Positions 50,517-61,347 of a stretch of 64,000 nt of DNA are shown piece by piece. The translations under genes were made by a program, and so were the position numbers. The DNA is from Pictodentalium vernedei (Eukaryota; Mollusca; Scaphopoda; Dentaliida; Dentaliidae). The notes below the pieces were generated by a model. The model was given only the letters and a program-made list of their open reading frames with translations. It was not told the DNA's origin and did no database searches. The DNA lies in contig CM062296.1 in NCBI GenBank assembly GCA_031216915.1, forward strand, positions 663,153,838-663,217,837, read 5' to 3'. Position 1 is the stretch's first letter. Each line of letters opens with the position of its first letter.

Positions 50517-50985
50517 CTGGACTTCAGATTATAGGTTCGATCCTGAATAGCATCATCTGCTTTGTGTTTTTCGGCAAGACACTTAATGCTTAACCCTTTG
50601 AACCCTTAAGACTGATTTTTCGGTCCAAGGCATAATCTCGCCCTATTTTTTGTCTTATTATAAGAATTCGATACACAGAGCATTGAGGATAAAATAATAA
50701 CTGCAGTCTGCAGCCATCTGGCTGCAGACTGCAGTTATTATTTTATCCTCCCTGTATATAGATACTGGACTGATCCATCTCACTGTAAGTGTACATAAAG
50801 GCAATACCATTTCAGTAAACGAGGGTTCAAAGGGTTAAGGCATACAACACATTAATGGCACACTTGCCTTCAACCAAATGCTAATCCTGCTTGTGCCAGG
50901 CTAGTAAGTTGAAGTCTGAAAGTTATTTGCTAGTGCTCAGTGGTTCTTTTGGGGTTCTCTGGCTTGATCCACCCACAGACCATCC
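50517..50985 (+). mobile_element. SINE copy split by a MITE
   Basis: A box B-like TAGGTTCGATCC (50534-50545) is followed by CGGCAAGACACTTAATGC. After the MITE (50590-50838) the SINE resumes at GGCATACAACAC with CACTTGCCTTCAACCAAATG and GTGCTCAGTGGTTCT, matching other SINE bodies here. Confidence 0.6.
50590..50838. mobile_element. piggyBac-like MITE with perfect 66-bp palindrome
   Basis: TTAA at both ends (50590-50593, 50835-50838) and terminal inverted repeats CCCTTTGAACCC / GGGTTCAAAGGG fit piggyBac. The centre (50685-50750) is a perfect palindrome: 32-bp arms around TC, containing CTGCAGTCTGCAGCCA and its inverse. It is inserted in a SINE. Confidence 0.8.
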
Positions 50986-51124
50986 ACACAATAATACCCT
51001 GGATATTCTGGGCAAAAAAATGGTTATTCAATCTAAATAGCTCTACTGCACTTTTGAGGGATGAAGAGACCAGCTGATGCATCCAAAAATTTCCAACAAA
51101 GTAAAGGAAAACTTTGTATCCTAC

Positions 51125-51253
51125 CTTTTCCCGAACCTCATATTGTTCAATAAATTGTTTTAGCTTTCCTGCAAGTTCAGCATTTTCTTCTCGTAATTTT
51201 TTGTTCCGATCATGGTTATCTTGCATCTGAGCTTGTATTTCACCAATAGTATT
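51125..51253 (-). CDS. TXLN: Taxilin, internal coding exon (partial gene)
   Basis: This is a 129-bp exon of 43 codons, phase 0 at both ends. Its upstream side is a polypyrimidine acceptor (ATAATTTTTTCCAG, then AAT), and its downstream side is AAAAG followed by the donor GTAGGA. The residues begin NTIGEIQAQM, continue through KLREENAELAGKLKQFIEQY and end EVREK. Family taxilins read TLGEIQAQ..., KLR(E/Q)EN.EL..KLK.LIEQYELREE here. The next coding base in the family (after REE/REK) is found at 4950, so this and the 4831-4950 exon are neighbours. Charge pattern and heptads are those of a coiled coil. No further upstream exon was recognised between 51254 and 64000, so the start of the gene is outside the window or in exons too diverged to see by eye. 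Confidence 0.9.
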
Positions 51254-52440
51254 CTGGAAAAAATTATACATATTCAGTATTGAAAGCCATTATGGTATCA
51301 CTCATTTTTCTACCTAAAACGTAACATGGTGACAAAAGATAATTAAGCGAGTGCAACCCCAATGGTGGCTATGCCCCACACACCACTGCCAAGCATAAGT
51401 TTCTAGTCATTTATCTTTGTTGAGTGAATTAATAAATATCTTATCCCCATTAAAACATAGCAACAATACAGCAGGCCATCAAATGTGTCCATGGGACACT
51501 AATGTCTCTGCTTTATGAAAAACCTCAGAAAAGGGCCAAAACTCTGCAAAAAATATCGGACCATACCCACTATCAATCCCAACCTGTATTATGTGGTCAT
51601 AAACCCATGTGTAAAATTTTGTTTCATTTTGTTCAGCCAAACTAAAGTTATCGGCCGGAAACCATATTCAGGTCGGACGTAAAAGGGTAACACTTAATGT
51701 CCCTTTGCTAAATTGCAGGGGGCATAAAATGTTTTAATTGATAATTTCATTCAGATTTCTATCAGCCTTTCGATTTTGAAAATGGGAGGCACACTGTATA
51801 TTTCTCACTATCATCTGAAGTGCTTTTGTTGAGTACCGGCATCAGTAAAATGTTTTCAAGAAAAACATCAATGAACATCCGAACACCATTCACTCCACTG
51901 GTGCACAGTTAGTGTTAGTAGGGACTCCAAAAATATTACCCTATTTTTTGAATAGGTTTTTTGCTGCAATAATCAAATTTATTTGAGCTTGGTATAATAC
52001 ATGAAATAATACATGTAATGCAACTTCAATAAAGTCAATCAGATGATTCTCCACAGAATGCATAAGCAAAACGACAGTGAATAGCTTTACTGGCCTTTGA
52101 AGTTTGTCGAATTATGTTGTTTATATAATTCTTGGAAAATAATGTTTGATTAGTTTGATGTTTTGGAATGCTACAGCTTATAATTCATGGTGTATTGTTC
52201 ATATTTTCATGCACGCATTGTATTACATTGTATTTGGCCTATTTGTCACAAACAGATTTTAACCCTTTAATAAAACATGACTTCAAAAGGGGAGGGGGGA
52301 ACACAATATTTTTTATTTGTTAAAACTTTTTTTCTACTGCATAATTTGTATATAACGCGGCAGATGCATCCAATTTGTGAGGTCAGGGTTAATCACTTGC
52401 TAGGTGGAACTGAGGTCCACTGTTTTCCACACGCAAAAAG
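51254..52440. other. Taxilin upstream intron, mostly single-copy
   Basis: Apart from one unit related to the 3300-3785 repeat (about 51515-51680, with GGGCCAAAACTCTG and AACTAAAGTTATCGGCC) nothing recognisable lies here. No upstream taxilin exon was found by eye. Confidence 0.5.
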
Positions 52441-52789
52441 GAATAAAGTGTCAATGACACTGCAGCTAAACTTGACTGTGTGTAGTGTTTGATGAAAAGG
52501 ATAATGTTCAATGTTTATGAAAGGATTATGAAATAAAACAAGAATTGAAACAAGAGGCCCCAGGGGGGCTGAGGGTGCTCACCTGACATGGTAGTCTAAA
52601 TATCAAACCAGGGACTTGACTTGAATAAGCTGCATACGCCCCTCCTAAAAAAAGCATATACCAACTAGATGAAGCGATTGTGCCCACACAATACACAGGA
52701 TTTTTCCTTCTATTTTCAGTTCCTGCACTTTTTACGTCCCAAAATTGAGATAAACACATAAAAAACAGATTTTTTTTTCCCAAACAAAA

Positions 52790-54370
52790 TACTTTCAGCC
52801 TAATTTTTTTTCTTCTTCTTAAAACGCATAAAAAACAAAAAAACAAAAATTCCAGATTTTGGTCCCAAATTTTCTAAGACCCACCCGGACCCCAAATTTT
52901 CAGGGGAAAAAAAAAAAAAATTTTTTGTCTTAAAACTGACAGAAATGCATAAAAAACAAAAAAAAATTTTTTTTCGGATTTTGGTCCAAAATTTTTTTAA
53001 GTCCCACCCGGACCCCAAATTTTCAGGGGGAAAAAACAAAAAAAATTTTTGTCTTAAAATTGACAGAAATGCATAAAAAACAAAAAAAATTTTTTTCGGA
53101 TTTTGGTCCAAAATTTTCTAAGTCCCACCCGGACCCCAAATTTTCAGGGGAAAAAAAAAAAAAATTTTTTTTGTCTTAAAATTGACAGAAATGCATAAAA
53201 AACAAAAAAAAAATTTTTCGGATTTTGGTCCAAAATTTTCTAAGTCCCACCCGGACCCCAAATTTTCAGGGGAAAAAAAAAAATTTTTTTTTGTCTTAAA
53301 ATTGACCAAAACGCAGAAAAAACAAAAAAAAATTTTTTTTCGGATTTTGGTCCAAAATTTTCTAAGTCCCACCCGGACCCCAAATTTTCAGGGGAAAAAA
53401 AAAAAATTTTTTTTGTCTTAAAATTGACCAAAACGCAGAAAAAACAAAAAAAAAATTTTTTTCGGATTTTGGTCCAAAATTTTCTAAGTCCCACCCGGAC
53501 CCCAAATTTTCAGGGGAAAAAAAAAAAATTTTTTTTGTCTTAAAACTGACAGAAATGCATAAAAAACAAAAAAAAATTTTTTTTCAGATTTTGGTCCAAA
53601 ATTTTTTTAAGTCCCACCCGGACCCCAAATTTTCAGGGGGAAAAAAAAAAAAATTTTTTTTGTCTTAAAATTGACAGAAATGCATAAAAAACAAAAAAAC
53701 AAATTTCCGGATTTTGGTCCAAAATTTTCTAAGTCCCACCCGGACCCCAAATTTTCAGGGGAAAAAAAAAAATTTTTTTTTGTCTTAAAATTGACCAAAA
53801 CGCAGAAAAAACAAAAAAAAAATTTTTTTCGGATTTTGGTCCAAAATTTTCTAAGTCCCACCCGGACCCCAAATTTTCAGGGGAAAAAAAAAAATTTTTT
53901 TTGTCTTAAAATTGACCAAAACGCAGAAAAAACAAAAAAAATTTTTTTTTCGGATTTTGGTCCAAAATTTTCTAAGTCCCACCCGGACCCCAAATTTTCA
54001 GGGGAAAAAAAAAAAAAAATTTTTGTCTTAAAACTGACAGAAATGCATAAAAAACAAAAAAAAAATTTTTTTCGGATTTTGGTCCAAAATTTTTTTAAGT
54101 CCCACCCGGACCCCAAATTTTCAGGGGGAAAAAACAAAAAAAATTTTTTTGTCTTAAAATTGACAGAAATGCATAAAAAACAACAAAAAAAATTTCCGGA
54201 TTTTGGTCCAAAATTTTCTAAGTCCCACCCGGACCCCAAATTTTCAGGGGAAAAAAAAAAAAAAATTTTTTGTCTTAAAACTGACAGAAATGCATAAAAA
54301 ACCAAAAAAAAATTTTTTTTGGATTTTGGTCCAAAATTTCTAAGTCCGCAACGGGACCCCAAATTTTCAG
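52790..54370 (+). repeat. 122-bp A/T-run minisatellite, about 13 units
   Basis: TCCCACCCGGACCCCAAATT recurs every 118-135 bp (mostly 122). Each unit has an A-run meeting a T-run (AAAAAAAATTTTTTTT) that can form a small hairpin. The long lysine/phenylalanine-rich reading frames across it are artefacts of the repeat. Confidence 0.85.
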
Positions 54371-54415
54371 CCTAAATATGAACCTAGGGACTTGGCTTCA
54401 ATAAACTTGAATCTC

Positions 54416-54446
54416 ACCCCCCCCCCCTCCCCCCCCCCCCCCCCCA
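54416..54446 (+). repeat. Poly-C tract
   Basis: About 30 bases, nearly all C, after the last 122-bp unit. Similar runs lie at 58143-58158 (C), 24346-24361 (G) and 42828-42847 (G). Confidence 0.9.
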
Positions 54447-55365
54447 AGGATGCTGCATACCAAATATCAAAACATTCTTATTGCTAGATCTGAAGAAGAT
54501 TTTTAAAAAATACTCCTCATACTGCACTAATTTAAACATTTGCATCCTCATAGAGTGCCCAAATATCGACCCAGGCAATTGATTTCAATAAACATGTGAA
54601 ACAATCTTCCAAAGATGTTATATGTGAAATTTTAAAGCTTTTGGAGCAGTGGTTTGGGAGAAAAGTAGTCTTATATGTTTTTCCCATTACCCACAGTGTT
54701 AAAAAATGCTGACTCCGCACTTTTTCAAAGTCTCCAAAAAGTACCCCATGATAAAACCGATGGCAATTTTTTTTTACCATTCCATTCTTTTGGTCCTAAG
54801 GAAGCTTCACAACAAATAAGAATTCTCAGTGCCGTGTAGTTTTGGAGATATGGGCGTTTTCATTTTTTTCTATTTTTAGATCCTGCGGCCCCATGGGGCG
54901 ACGGGAAAAAAATATTTGGCATAAATTAAGTACTTATGACCCAATAAGCCCTCATATCAAATTTGGTCAAAATTTGCCTCTCGGTTTGGAAAATAGAAAT
55001 TTTGGGCGGGGCAAATATTCTTTCCCCTCCCATTACGACGCTAAGTATAGCCCCACAAACTTCTCTTGAACAAATCTGAGTCTACACCTCAAAAGGAAGC
55101 TGCACACCAAATATCAAGTCTCTGCTACTGCTGGTTCATGAGAAGAAGATTTTTTAAGATTTCAGCACACTTTTTGGGTGTGGCCCTACCCACGGGCGAG
55201 GCAACTTGATTTAACAAAATCAAATTGCGATGTCATAACAAACTATTATCTCAAATATCAATTAAATTGGTTCAGCAGTTTGGGAGGAGAAGACGCAAAC
55301 ACCAAGTTCACGGACGACGGTGAGTGATCACTATAGCTCTCCTGACTGAAAGTCAGGTGAGCTAA

Positions 55366-56265
55366 TAATTGAGAATATGTTAAGTTCTTACCCTACTTGC
55401 TATGTTTTCAATAAGAATAATTTGATGTGTAGACTGAACCAAAGAAATAAGGCCTGGGTTGATGTGGCCCTCAGTTATCTTGGTCATATGCCTCTCCAGT
55501 GGTCACGGTTGACCAACTGCGACGGACCAAAATAGGACAGTCTCATCCAGATATCATAAGGATCCATCCTACCAAGTACAATGAAATCCCTTCATAAATA
55601 CGACCTGTAGACAGTGCTAAAGGTATCTAGGTCACTTGCCCAAGTGGCAGTAACAGATGACTGATCATGACCAAAATAGGATAGTCTCATCTTGACATCA
55701 TACAGAGTCATCCTACCAAGTTACAATGAAATTGCTTTATAAATATGAACTGTAGACAGTGCTAAACAAATCGAGATCACATGCCTTTGCGACCGTCACG
55801 GCTGATCGTTACAACCAAAATAGGACGTTCTCATCTAGACATCATAGAAAGTCATCCCAGCAATTTACAATGAAATACCTTCAAAAATGCAACCTGTAGA
55901 CTGTGTTAAAGGAATCTAGGTCTTGTGCCACTGTGGCCATCTCAGTTGACTGAACTCGATCAAAATAGGACATTCTCATCTAGACATTACACGAAGTCAT
56001 CCTACCAAGTTACAATGAAGTCCCTTCAAAAATACAACCTGCAGTCTGTGCTAAAGGTTTTTGGATTTTGAACCCATGCAGTCGTAACGGTTGACGTTCT
56101 CATCTAGGCATGACCTCGAACCTGCACAAGAAATTTAATGATGATCAGACAAGAACTATGGGGTGCAGCTTGTGCTAAAGAAAATATGTCAGACTCACAG
56201 ACTTCTGCACATGTCATGGCAATAATTTTTCTTGACTTTGGGAGGTTAAGCTAAAAATTGGAGGT
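55366..56265 (+). repeat. 145-bp satellite array E, diverged, with element 3' end
   Basis: About four diverged units (TACAATGAAAT(C/A)CCTTCA, GACCAAAATAGGA). It is preceded by the same leader as the other arrays and ends TCTTGACTTTGGGAGGTTAAGCTAAAAATT. Confidence 0.65.
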
Positions 56266-56760
56266 GCAATGGCGTGCAAGAGCGACAGCTCGCCTGAAAA
56301 TTGAAAGATTGGATTTTCATTATCATTGCCATAAAAGATTTCAAAGATTTCATTGTGCACGTTGCTTTATTTCTGGAAAAACAAGGCAAGAAAAAAATAA
56401 TGCACCTGAATTTATTAAGGTGTGTTGTTAAGGGGAGCTAAAATTGTCAGCACAAAAAATAAGCCACACACTAGGATACATGCATTTTAGATCAGGAAGG
56501 TATGGAGAGGAAGTTGAAATTAGTGAACAGGCAAAAAAATATTGCTTCTAGTTCAAAGCAGAAACTTTGTTGTACCTCTGTTACACACTCAGAGACATCT
56601 CTTTAACACTTTTCCTCACAGTAGACCTATCTGTTCTTGCACCTCTTAAATATCACCAAAATGTTGCATCTAATTTATTTACTTATTGGTGTTTATGGTC
56701 AATTTCAGCATCTATGGCTATATCATGACCACATTATTTAATGTAAGTAATTCTTTAAAA
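56266..56760. other. No gene or repeat recognised
   Basis: Single-copy in the window. Contains TTATTTACTTATTGGTGTTTATGG (56677-56700), which resembles the SINE tail seen at 3985 but is too short to call. Confidence 0.4.
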
Positions 56761-56761
56761 C

Positions 56762-57326
56762 AAGAGCAACGCGAAGTGTAGCATGTGTCCCTGACAGTGT
56801 CATAATGCCATGGTGGCCATATTGAATTGGCTAGCTGTTCCAAAATCGAAAGGTAGCATGGTCTAGTCAGCTACAAGTTACCCCCAAAATTACGATTTTA
56901 TCTTCCAATAACATTCACATTTCGAATTTTCCAAGCTGAAAAAGGGCCATAACTCTGGAGAAAATGTGTGGCAGAAACCCACACTAGGCAGGTATTGTTA
57001 CCCACATGCTGCTCTATCACTGTACCAAATATCATTCAAAACGGAGTTGCTGTAGCTGAGCAACATGGGAAAACGTTCAGATGGAAAGGAATTTTCAATT
57101 TTCTAAGTTAAAAAAGGACCATAACTTTGGAAAAAATGTGTGCAAGAAACTCACACTACACAGGTAACATTCCCCCATGATGCTCTATCACTGCACCGAA
57201 TACCATTCAAATTGGAGTAGCAGTGGCTGAGATACAAGGGAAAATGTTGGTGCGGGTGGACAGACGATCGGACAGATGGACATCTCCACTAGATACCCCT
57301 TCGACAAGGTCAGGAGCATAAAAATA
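56762..57326 (+). mobile_element. Small mobile minisatellite, about 180-bp core x 2
   Basis: Starts AACAAGAGCAACGCGAAG. Two core units with AGGGCCATAACTCTGGA or AAGGACCATAACTTTGGA and ATGCTGCTCTATCACTG. Ends with GGACAGACGATCGGACAG, ATACCCCTTCGACAAGG and GCATAAAAAT. Confidence 0.55.
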
Positions 57327-58037
57327 CATGAAATACTTTCCTGTACATAACTTCCTGATTGTCATATACTTACAATGAGCCATGTTCTGACCAGCAATAG
57401 CCAAGTGCTGGACAATAGCAGGCCCAAAGTCTCTTCTATTATGTAAACGTCAGTTAATTATGACACGACACTGGGGAGATATAGTGGTGGTTTAAAGAGT
57501 ATTTTTTGTCCAAAGTGGTGGTCAGAAATAAACAAGAGGCCCCAGAAGGCCTGAGGGTGCTCACCAAACATGGTAGCCAAAATATCAACCCAGGGAATTG
57601 ATTTGAACAAGTTGCATCTACCCCTCCCATGAAAAGCTTATACCAAATATCAAAAGATTCTGACCGGTGCATCTGAAAAAAGAATATTCCTCATATTGAA
57701 CCAAGTTATAATTCGGGCTCCCACAGGAAGCCCAAATATGAACCCAGGGACTTTGCTTGAACAACTTGAATCTCATCCCCCTAAGGATGCTGCATACTAA
57801 ATATCAAAAGATTCGGATTGGTGGATCGGAAGAAGATTTTTAAAGAATATTCCTCATATTGCACTAATCTGAACATCTGGGCTCCCATAGACAGCCCAAA
57901 TATGGATTCAGGGATTTGATTTCAACAAACATGTGAATGAATCTTCCAAAGATGTTATATGTGAAATATGAAAGACTTTGGAGCAGTGGTATGGGAGAAG
58001 ATTCTTTAATATATTTCCCATTACTCACAAAGTGTTA

Positions 58038-59093
58038 ACAAGAGCACTAACTTGGGGGGCAACATTCGGCCGTCAAAATTGGAACATGCATAAGTTTCTC
58101 TGGGGTAAAGTTTGAAATTTCTGTTTACTCGACTATGTCTGTCCCCCCCCCCCCCCCCTCCTCCAATCATTGCCCATGCCCCTGCCCTGTTTGGGGTAAA
58201 GGGTTTCAAATTGTATGCCTCTGTGCACACATTTCATATTGTTTTTGTGAAATTTTAGTATGAAGAATGGAAATACAAACAATTTTTAGGTGTAGAAGAT
58301 TCTCCCCGCCGTTTACAATGGTAGCATCTATTCATTGACAGGTTAACTTCATTGATAACGATTGACGATGGGTGGCGCCAAGGAAGAGGACAGTTTGAGG
58401 ATCATAACAGCTATAAACGGCGAGGATTCTTGTCGTTTAAAAATAAAATGGAATTATCTGCTCCTGTCAAATGCACAACGACAATTGATGATCAACATAG
58501 GTGCAAAGTTTGAACAATATAGCATGTAAAATGTTGAAGAAGGCGACACAATACTGTAATGTATTAAGTACTAAAAGGGGCATAACTCTGGAAATACAAA
58601 ATGGAATTACCTGCTCTTGTCACATGCACAATGGCAAATGGTGATCACCATGTGAGCAAAGTTTGAACAATATAGCATGTAAAATGTTGAAGGAGTAGGC
58701 GACACAATACTGTGATGTTTCAAGTACTAAAAGGGGGGATAACTCTGGAAATACAAAACAGAGTTACCAGCTGTCACATGCACAATGGCAATTGGTGATC
58801 AACATGTGTGCAAAGTTTGAGCAATATAGCATGTAAAATGTTGAAGGAGTAGGCGACACAATACTGTGATGTTTCAAGTACTAAAAGGGTGCATAACTCT
58901 GGAAATACAAAACAGAGTTACCTGCTCTTGTCACATGCACAAAGGCAATTACTGATCAACATGTTTGTAAAGTTTGTACAATATAGCATGTAAACCTGTG
59001 GAGGAGTAGGTGACACAAAAATTGTTTATGGATAGACAGATGGACAGACAACTCCATAACGTAATATGTCCATCAAAAAATGACGGGCGTATA
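58038..59093 (+). mobile_element. Nested mobile minisatellite, about 155-bp core
   Basis: Inserted in GTGTTAA/AAAATG(A/C)(T/G)GACTC. Starts AACAAGAGCACTAACTTGGG, CGGCCGTCA; core phrase GGGGCATAACTCTGGAAATA at 58578, 58735 and 58889; GATAGACAGATGGACAGAC (59030-59048); ends TGACGGGCGTATAAAAA. Confidence 0.6.
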
Positions 59094-59202
59094 AAAAATG
59101 AGGACTCGGCATTTCCTGGAAAAGTACCGTGATAAAACCGATGGCAAAATTGTTTGGGGGACCATTTCTTTCTGCTGTTCCTAAGGAAGCTTCACATAAA
59201 TA

Positions 59203-60352
59203 ATAAGAGCACACGTATCGCTGAAGCAATACAATGTCCCCTACCGGACTAATAAGCATTAATAATTATACAAATGTTATAACCTAGATGTGATCAGCAT
59301 GAATTCTGTTGAAGCATTTCCAAAAAAAGTCCAGAAAACTGATATTTTGGCGCTTTTCCATATTTCCAAGGGCCATAACTCACACAAGAATAATGCAGTC
59401 AGCATGAAACTCAAACTTGATCTGTAAGTCATCGTTCTATAGCAGGTTACCAAGAATGAAATCATTCGGTTGAAGCATTTCCAAAAAAAGTCCAGAAAAC
59501 TAAAGTATGATTGACAGACTGACAGATGGACAGAGTGCAAATGAAACTTGATCTGTAAGTCATCGTTCTATAGTAGGTTACCAAAAATGAAATCATTCCG
59601 TTGAAGCGTTTCCAAAAAAAGTCCGGAAAACTAAAGTATGACCGACAGACTAACTGACTGACTGACGGATAGATGGACAGAGTGTAAATGAAACTTGATC
59701 TGTATGTCATCGTTCTATAGTTGGTTACCAAAAATGAAATCATTCCGTTGAAGCGTTTCCAGAAAAAGTCCAGAAAACTGATATTTTGCCGCTTTTCCAT
59801 ATTTCCAAGGGCCATAATATGTATAATGTATAGTAACGGTGACCTTGACCTTGAGGCTTCAGACCCCTAAATCAATACGTGTCTTCCTTTCCTATGGAGT
59901 AACCTCTGATGTAAATTTGGTGATGGTACAACAAATAGAACTAAAGTTATTGCCAGGAAACCAATTTGTTGAAAGAAAATATTCTACTTATAGTAACAGT
60001 GACCTTGACCTTGGAGTCCCAGACTCCGAAATCAATGGGTGCCTTCCCTTCCAAAAGGGTAACCTCTGGTATAAGTTTGGTAAAGGTGCGTCAAATAGAA
60101 CTCAAGTTATTGCCCGGAAACCAATTTGTCACAAAATATTCTATTTATAGTAACAGTGACCTTGACCTTGGGGCGCAAAACTCTGAAATCGATAGGTGTC
60201 TTCCTTTCCTATAGGGTAACCTCTGGTATAATTTTAGTAAAGGTGCATCAAATAAAACTAAAGTTATTGCCCGGAAACCAATTGTTTACGCCCGCCCACC
60301 CACCACTTTATCAAACTATAAGTCGAGTTTGACTTCGTCAAAACTCGACTAA
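59203..60352 (+). mobile_element. Nested mobile minisatellite(s) with hairpin end
   Basis: Inserted in AATAAG/AATTCTCAGTGCC. Starts AAGAGCACACGTATCG. Holds about three units with AATCATTC(C/G)GTTGAAGC (59280-59820) and three of about 150 bp with GTGACCTTGACCTTG (59840-60290). Ends with hairpin GTCGAGTTTGAC-TTC-GTCAAAACTCGAC (60322-60349), then TAAAAA. The two core types and two GACA/GACG tracts (59510, 59640) suggest it may itself be composite. Confidence 0.6.
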
Positions 60353-61347
60353 AAATTCTCAGTGCCATGAAGTTTTGGAGATATGGGCATTTTTAATTTT
60401 TTCTATTTTTAGCTCCGGTGGTTCAAATGGGAAGACAGGAAAAAACTTTTTGGCATAATTTAGGTACTTATGACCCAATATGCCCTCATATCAAATTTGA
60501 TTCAAAACGGCCACTCAGTTCGGAAAATAGAAATTATGGTACAATTTGGGCTCTCACAGGAAGTCCAAATATGAACCCAGGGACTTGGCTTTATCAAACT
60601 TGTATTTCACCTCCCTAAGGATATTGTATACCAAATATCAAAAGATTCTGACTGTTGGGTACGAAGAAGATTTTTGAAGAATATTCCTCATATTGAATTA
60701 AGTTATAATTTGGGCTCCCACAGGGAGCCCAAACATGAACCCAGGGACTTGGCTTGAACTTGAATCTCACCCCCCTAAGGATGCTGCATACCAAATATCA
60801 AAACATTCAAACTGCTGGATCTGAAGAAGATTTTTAAAGAATATTCCTCAAATTGCACTAATCTGAACATTTGGGCTCCCATAGAGAGCCCAAATATGGA
60901 CCCAGGGATTGGATTTCAATAAACATGTGAAACAATCTTCCAAAGATGTTATATGTGAAATTTCAAAAATTTCGGAGCAGTGGTTTGGGAGAAGAAGAGT
61001 CTTAAATGCTTTCCCCATTACCCACAGTGTTTTAAAAAATGCTGACTCAGCATTTTTCAAAGTCCCGAAAACGTACCCAATGATACAACCGATAGCAATT
61101 TTTTTAGACCATTCCGTTCTGTTGGTCCTAAGGAAGCTTCACACCAAATAAGAATTCTCAGTGCCATGTAGTTTTGGAGATATGGGCATTTAAATTTTTT
61201 CTATTTTTAGCTCCTGAAGTTCCCATGGAGTGACGAGAAATGTTTTTTGGCATATATTAAGTACTTATGACCCAATAAGCCCTCATATCAAATTTGGTTC
61301 AAATCAGCCTCCTGGTTTGGAAAATATAAATTTTGGGCTGGGCGAAA

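Larger units (their letters stand above)
4951..51124 (-). other. Giant taxilin intron (46,174 bp)
   Basis: The interval is bounded by a GTAGGA donor (minus strand, starting at 51124) and a TTGTAG acceptor (ending at 4951), with both flanking exons phase 0 and contiguous in the protein family. Nearly all of it is repeat-derived: tandem arrays, DIRS-like and DNA transposons, SINEs. The intron length assumes correct assembly. The many near-identical direct repeats inside it are where an assembler could collapse or expand copies. Confidence 0.8.
52549..55365 (+). mobile_element. Mobile minisatellite with 122-bp core
   Basis: It is inserted in module sequence (GAATTG / TAATTGAGAATATG; intact elsewhere as GAATTGTGATAATTGGG), with no clear target duplication. 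The 5' end is CAAGAGGCCCCAGGGGGGCT (stem-loop) then GTGCTCACCTGAC; the 3' end is ACGGACGACGG, then hairpin AGCTCTCCTGACTGAAAGTC... ending GGTGAGCTAATAA. GCTCACCTGAC and GTCAGGTGAGC are exact inverses. About 13 core units lie at 52790-54370. Confidence 0.75.
57535..61347 (+). mobile_element. Relative of the 122-bp element, with two nested insertions
   Basis: Starts CAAGAGGCCCCAGAAGGCCT and GGTGCTCACC as at 52549, then continues with the flanking (non-122-bp) sequence of that element (compare 54385-55020). The line breaks at 58038 (resumes 59094) and 59203 (resumes 60353). A second internal unit starts near 60545 (TTGGGCTC(T/C)CACAGG). The right end is lost at 61347 where the DIRS-like element starts. 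Confidence 0.65.

Noticed and set aside
53671-54297. 208-codon open frame rich in Lys, Phe and Pro
   Set aside because: It is the 122-bp repeat read through; A-runs give Lys, and the same phrase (FGPKFSKSHPDPKFSG) recurs each unit. The opposite strand gives similar long frames.
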